Shown here one piece after another: positions 62,724 to 64,000 of a stretch of DNA of 64,000 nucleotides (within the stretch, counting starts at the first letter, position 1; the number at the start of each line of letters is the position of its first letter). The stretch is from Streptomyces zhaozhouensis (GTDB taxonomy: Bacteria > Actinomycetota > Actinomycetes > Streptomycetales > Streptomycetaceae): assembly GCF_900230195.1 (NCBI RefSeq), contig NZ_OCNE01000003.1, forward strand, positions 372,001-436,000. Direction: 5' to 3'. The notes beneath the pieces were generated by a model. That model made no database searches. It was not told the DNA's origin and saw nothing but the letters and a program-made list of their open reading frames with translations. The translations under genes and the position numbers were made by a program.

Positions 62724-64000
62724 CTACTCGCGTGACCGGTCAGCCGAGGCCAGCGGGCGGGCGGCTCCCGGGGCGGTGGCCGGGAGCCGCAGGGCCATCA
62801 GCGCGCCGAGGACCAGCAGCGCCGCGCTGGTCAGCAGCGTCATCCGCATCCCGTGCACGAACGCGTCGCGCGCCGCCGCGCGGAGCGCGTCCGCCGCGGG
62901 GCCGCCCAGCCGGTCGGCCACCGTCAGCGCCTCCCCCAGCGAGTGCGCCGCGTCCCGCGACTCCTCCCGCGGGACGCCGTCCGCGCCGCGCACCGCAGGC
63001 CCGTACAGCGCGTTCATGACGCTGCCCAGCACCGCTATCCCGACGCCGGCGCCGAACTGGTAGGCGGTCTCCCCCACCGCCGCCGCCTCCCCCGCCTGGC
63101 CGGCGGGGGCGTCGTTGAGGAGCGACTCGTACGCGCCGAAGAGCGTCGTCTCCAGGCCGAAGCCCAGCAGCACGAACCCGGCGCCCAGCAGCAGCGGCCG
63201 GTCCACGTCGTCGAGGCCGGTCAGCAGCAGTACCGCCACCACGGTCAACGCGAACCCCCCGGAGACCATCGCGCGCGGCCCCAGCCACACCAGCATCCGG
63301 GAGCCGAGCAGCCCGGCGCAGATCGCCGACAGGCTCAGCGGCAGCAGCCGCAGCCCGGTCTCCAACGGCGAGAGGCCGAGGACCAGTTGCAGGTACTGGG
63401 CCGCCACCAGGGCCAGCCCGACCAGCGCCAGCACGGTCAGCACCACGCAGCCCGCCGAGGCGCCGAACGCCGGCCTGGCGAACGCCGACAGGTCCAACAG
63501 GGGCCGCCGCGCCGCCCGTTGCCGGCGGACGAAGGTCGTCAGCAGCAGCGCCCCGACGAGCGCCGCCAGCAGCGTGCCGGGCGTGTCCAGGTCGCCGCCG
63601 CCGGTGCGCTTGAGCGCGAGGATCGCCGCGAAGAGCCCTCCGGTGGCGCAGAGCGCGCCCGTCACGTCGAAGGGGCCCTCGCCCGTGCCGCGCGACTCGG
63701 GGACCAGCACGAGCGCGACCGGCAGGCAGAGCGCCATCAGGGGCACGTTGACCAGGAAGACCGAGCCCCACCAGAAGTGTTCCAGCAGCAGCCCGCCGAC
63801 CAGCGGCCCGATCGCCGCGCCCACGGCCGCGACCGCGCTCCAGATGCCGATGGCCAGGGCGCGTTCGCGGCGGTCGGGGAAGACCTGGCGCAGGATGGAG
63901 AGCGTCGCCGGCATGATCATCGCGCCGCCGGCCCCCAGCAGCGCGCGGGCCAGGATCAACGCCAGCGGCCCCGGCGCGAGCGCCGCGAGCGCCGAGGCGA
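62724..64000 (-). CDS. MFS drug exporter, DHA2/EmrB family, 5' end outside the window
   Basis: The frame is open to base 64000 (LALILARALLGAGGAMIMPA), so the N-terminal 60-80 residues are missing. About ten or eleven membrane helices remain. Motif RQVFPDRRERALAIGIWSAV and motif C GAAIGPLVGGLLLEHFWWG identify 14-TM H+ antiporters that export antibiotics or dyes. The short Arg/Ser-rich end stops at a TAG. A TetR-type regulator could be divergent beyond the window. Confidence 0.93.
   Translation of the reverse strand, partial: ASALAALAPGPLALILARALLGAGGAMIMPATLSILRQVFPDRRERALAIGIWSAVAAVGAAIGPLVGGLLLEHFWWGSVFLVNVPLMALCLPVALVLVPESRGTGEGPFDVTGALCATGGLFAAILALKRTGGGDLDTPGTLLAALVGALLLTTFVRRQRAARRPLLDLSAFARPAFGASAGCVVLTVLALVGLALVAAQYLQLVLGLSPLETGLRLLPLSLSAICAGLLGSRMLVWLGPRAMVSGGFALTVVAVLLLTGLDDVDRPLLLGAGFVLLGFGLETTLFGAYESLLNDAPAGQAGEAAAVGETAYQFGAGVGIAVLGSVMNALYGPAVRGADGVPREESRDAAHSLGEALTVADRLGGPAADALRAAARDAFVHGMRMTLLTSAALLVLGALMALRLPATAPGAARPLASADRSRE

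Overview
The window is 64 kb of very GC-rich DNA from a filamentous actinomycete, almost certainly a Streptomyces or a close relative. The evidence is the strong third-position GC bias, frequent GTG/TTG starts, a chaplin, paired streptogrisin-type proteases, a SepF paralogue, a WhiJ-type HTH/DUF397/ATPase group, a DmdR/IdeR iron box and many secreted hydrolases. No rRNA or tRNA genes were seen. Most of the window is ordinary chromosome with short operons separated by strong GC-rich hairpins.

Layout. 0-5 kb: 3' end of a subtilisin with a P domain, then a two-gene ABC system whose ATPase is fused to an extracellular alpha/beta hydrolase. 5.3-7.6 kb: MFS exporter and WrbA quinone reductase behind a dyad operator. 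7.9-9.7 kb: WhiJ-like triad. 9.9-11.7 kb: VanW protein. 11.7-15.5 kb: a decayed mosaic accessory island with an unrecognised broken gene, a chimera of a T7SS-like coiled-coil N-terminus and a frameshifted Nudix fragment, a small intact ORF, an eight-repeat type I-E CRISPR array without cas genes, a RepSA-like replication-initiator remnant and a frameshifted DUF4241 remnant. 15.3-18 kb: a duplicated P-loop protein and an SGNH lipase. 18-27 kb: BCCT transporter, FAD dehydrogenase, two DUF202 membrane proteins, MaoC protein, TPR regulator, homogentisate dioxygenase with a GntR regulator.

27-41 kb: anti-sigma-type ATPase, GH43 enzyme, DUF1906 protein, pectate lyase, DHFR-like protein, HTH membrane protein, then a LacI regulator with a GH13 glucosidase. 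This half is rich in secreted plant-polysaccharide enzymes. 41-44.5 kb: iron-box-controlled decarboxylase/N-hydroxylase pair for a hydroxamate siderophore, without the usual acyltransferase and synthetase. 44.6-51 kb: flavoprotein, lipase, and an ImuB-like/DnaE2 mutagenic polymerase operon with an SOS-like box. 51-56 kb: HAD phosphatase, cold-shock protein behind a leader terminator, pentapeptide protein, PhyH dioxygenase, AraC regulator, aspartate-semialdehyde dehydrogenase. 56-64 kb: chaplin, DUF5685 protein with an extreme cysteine tail, two streptogrisin-type proteases, SepF, acyl-CoA dehydrogenase, and the start of an MFS exporter cut by the window end.

The most unusual parts are the mosaic CRISPR/Nudix/Rep island, the hydrolase-ABC fusion, the minimal two-gene siderophore operon, the csp leader terminator and the iterated 14-bp repeats upstream of the duplicated P-loop gene. 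Function calls are from reading translated sequence and motifs; no database search was possible.
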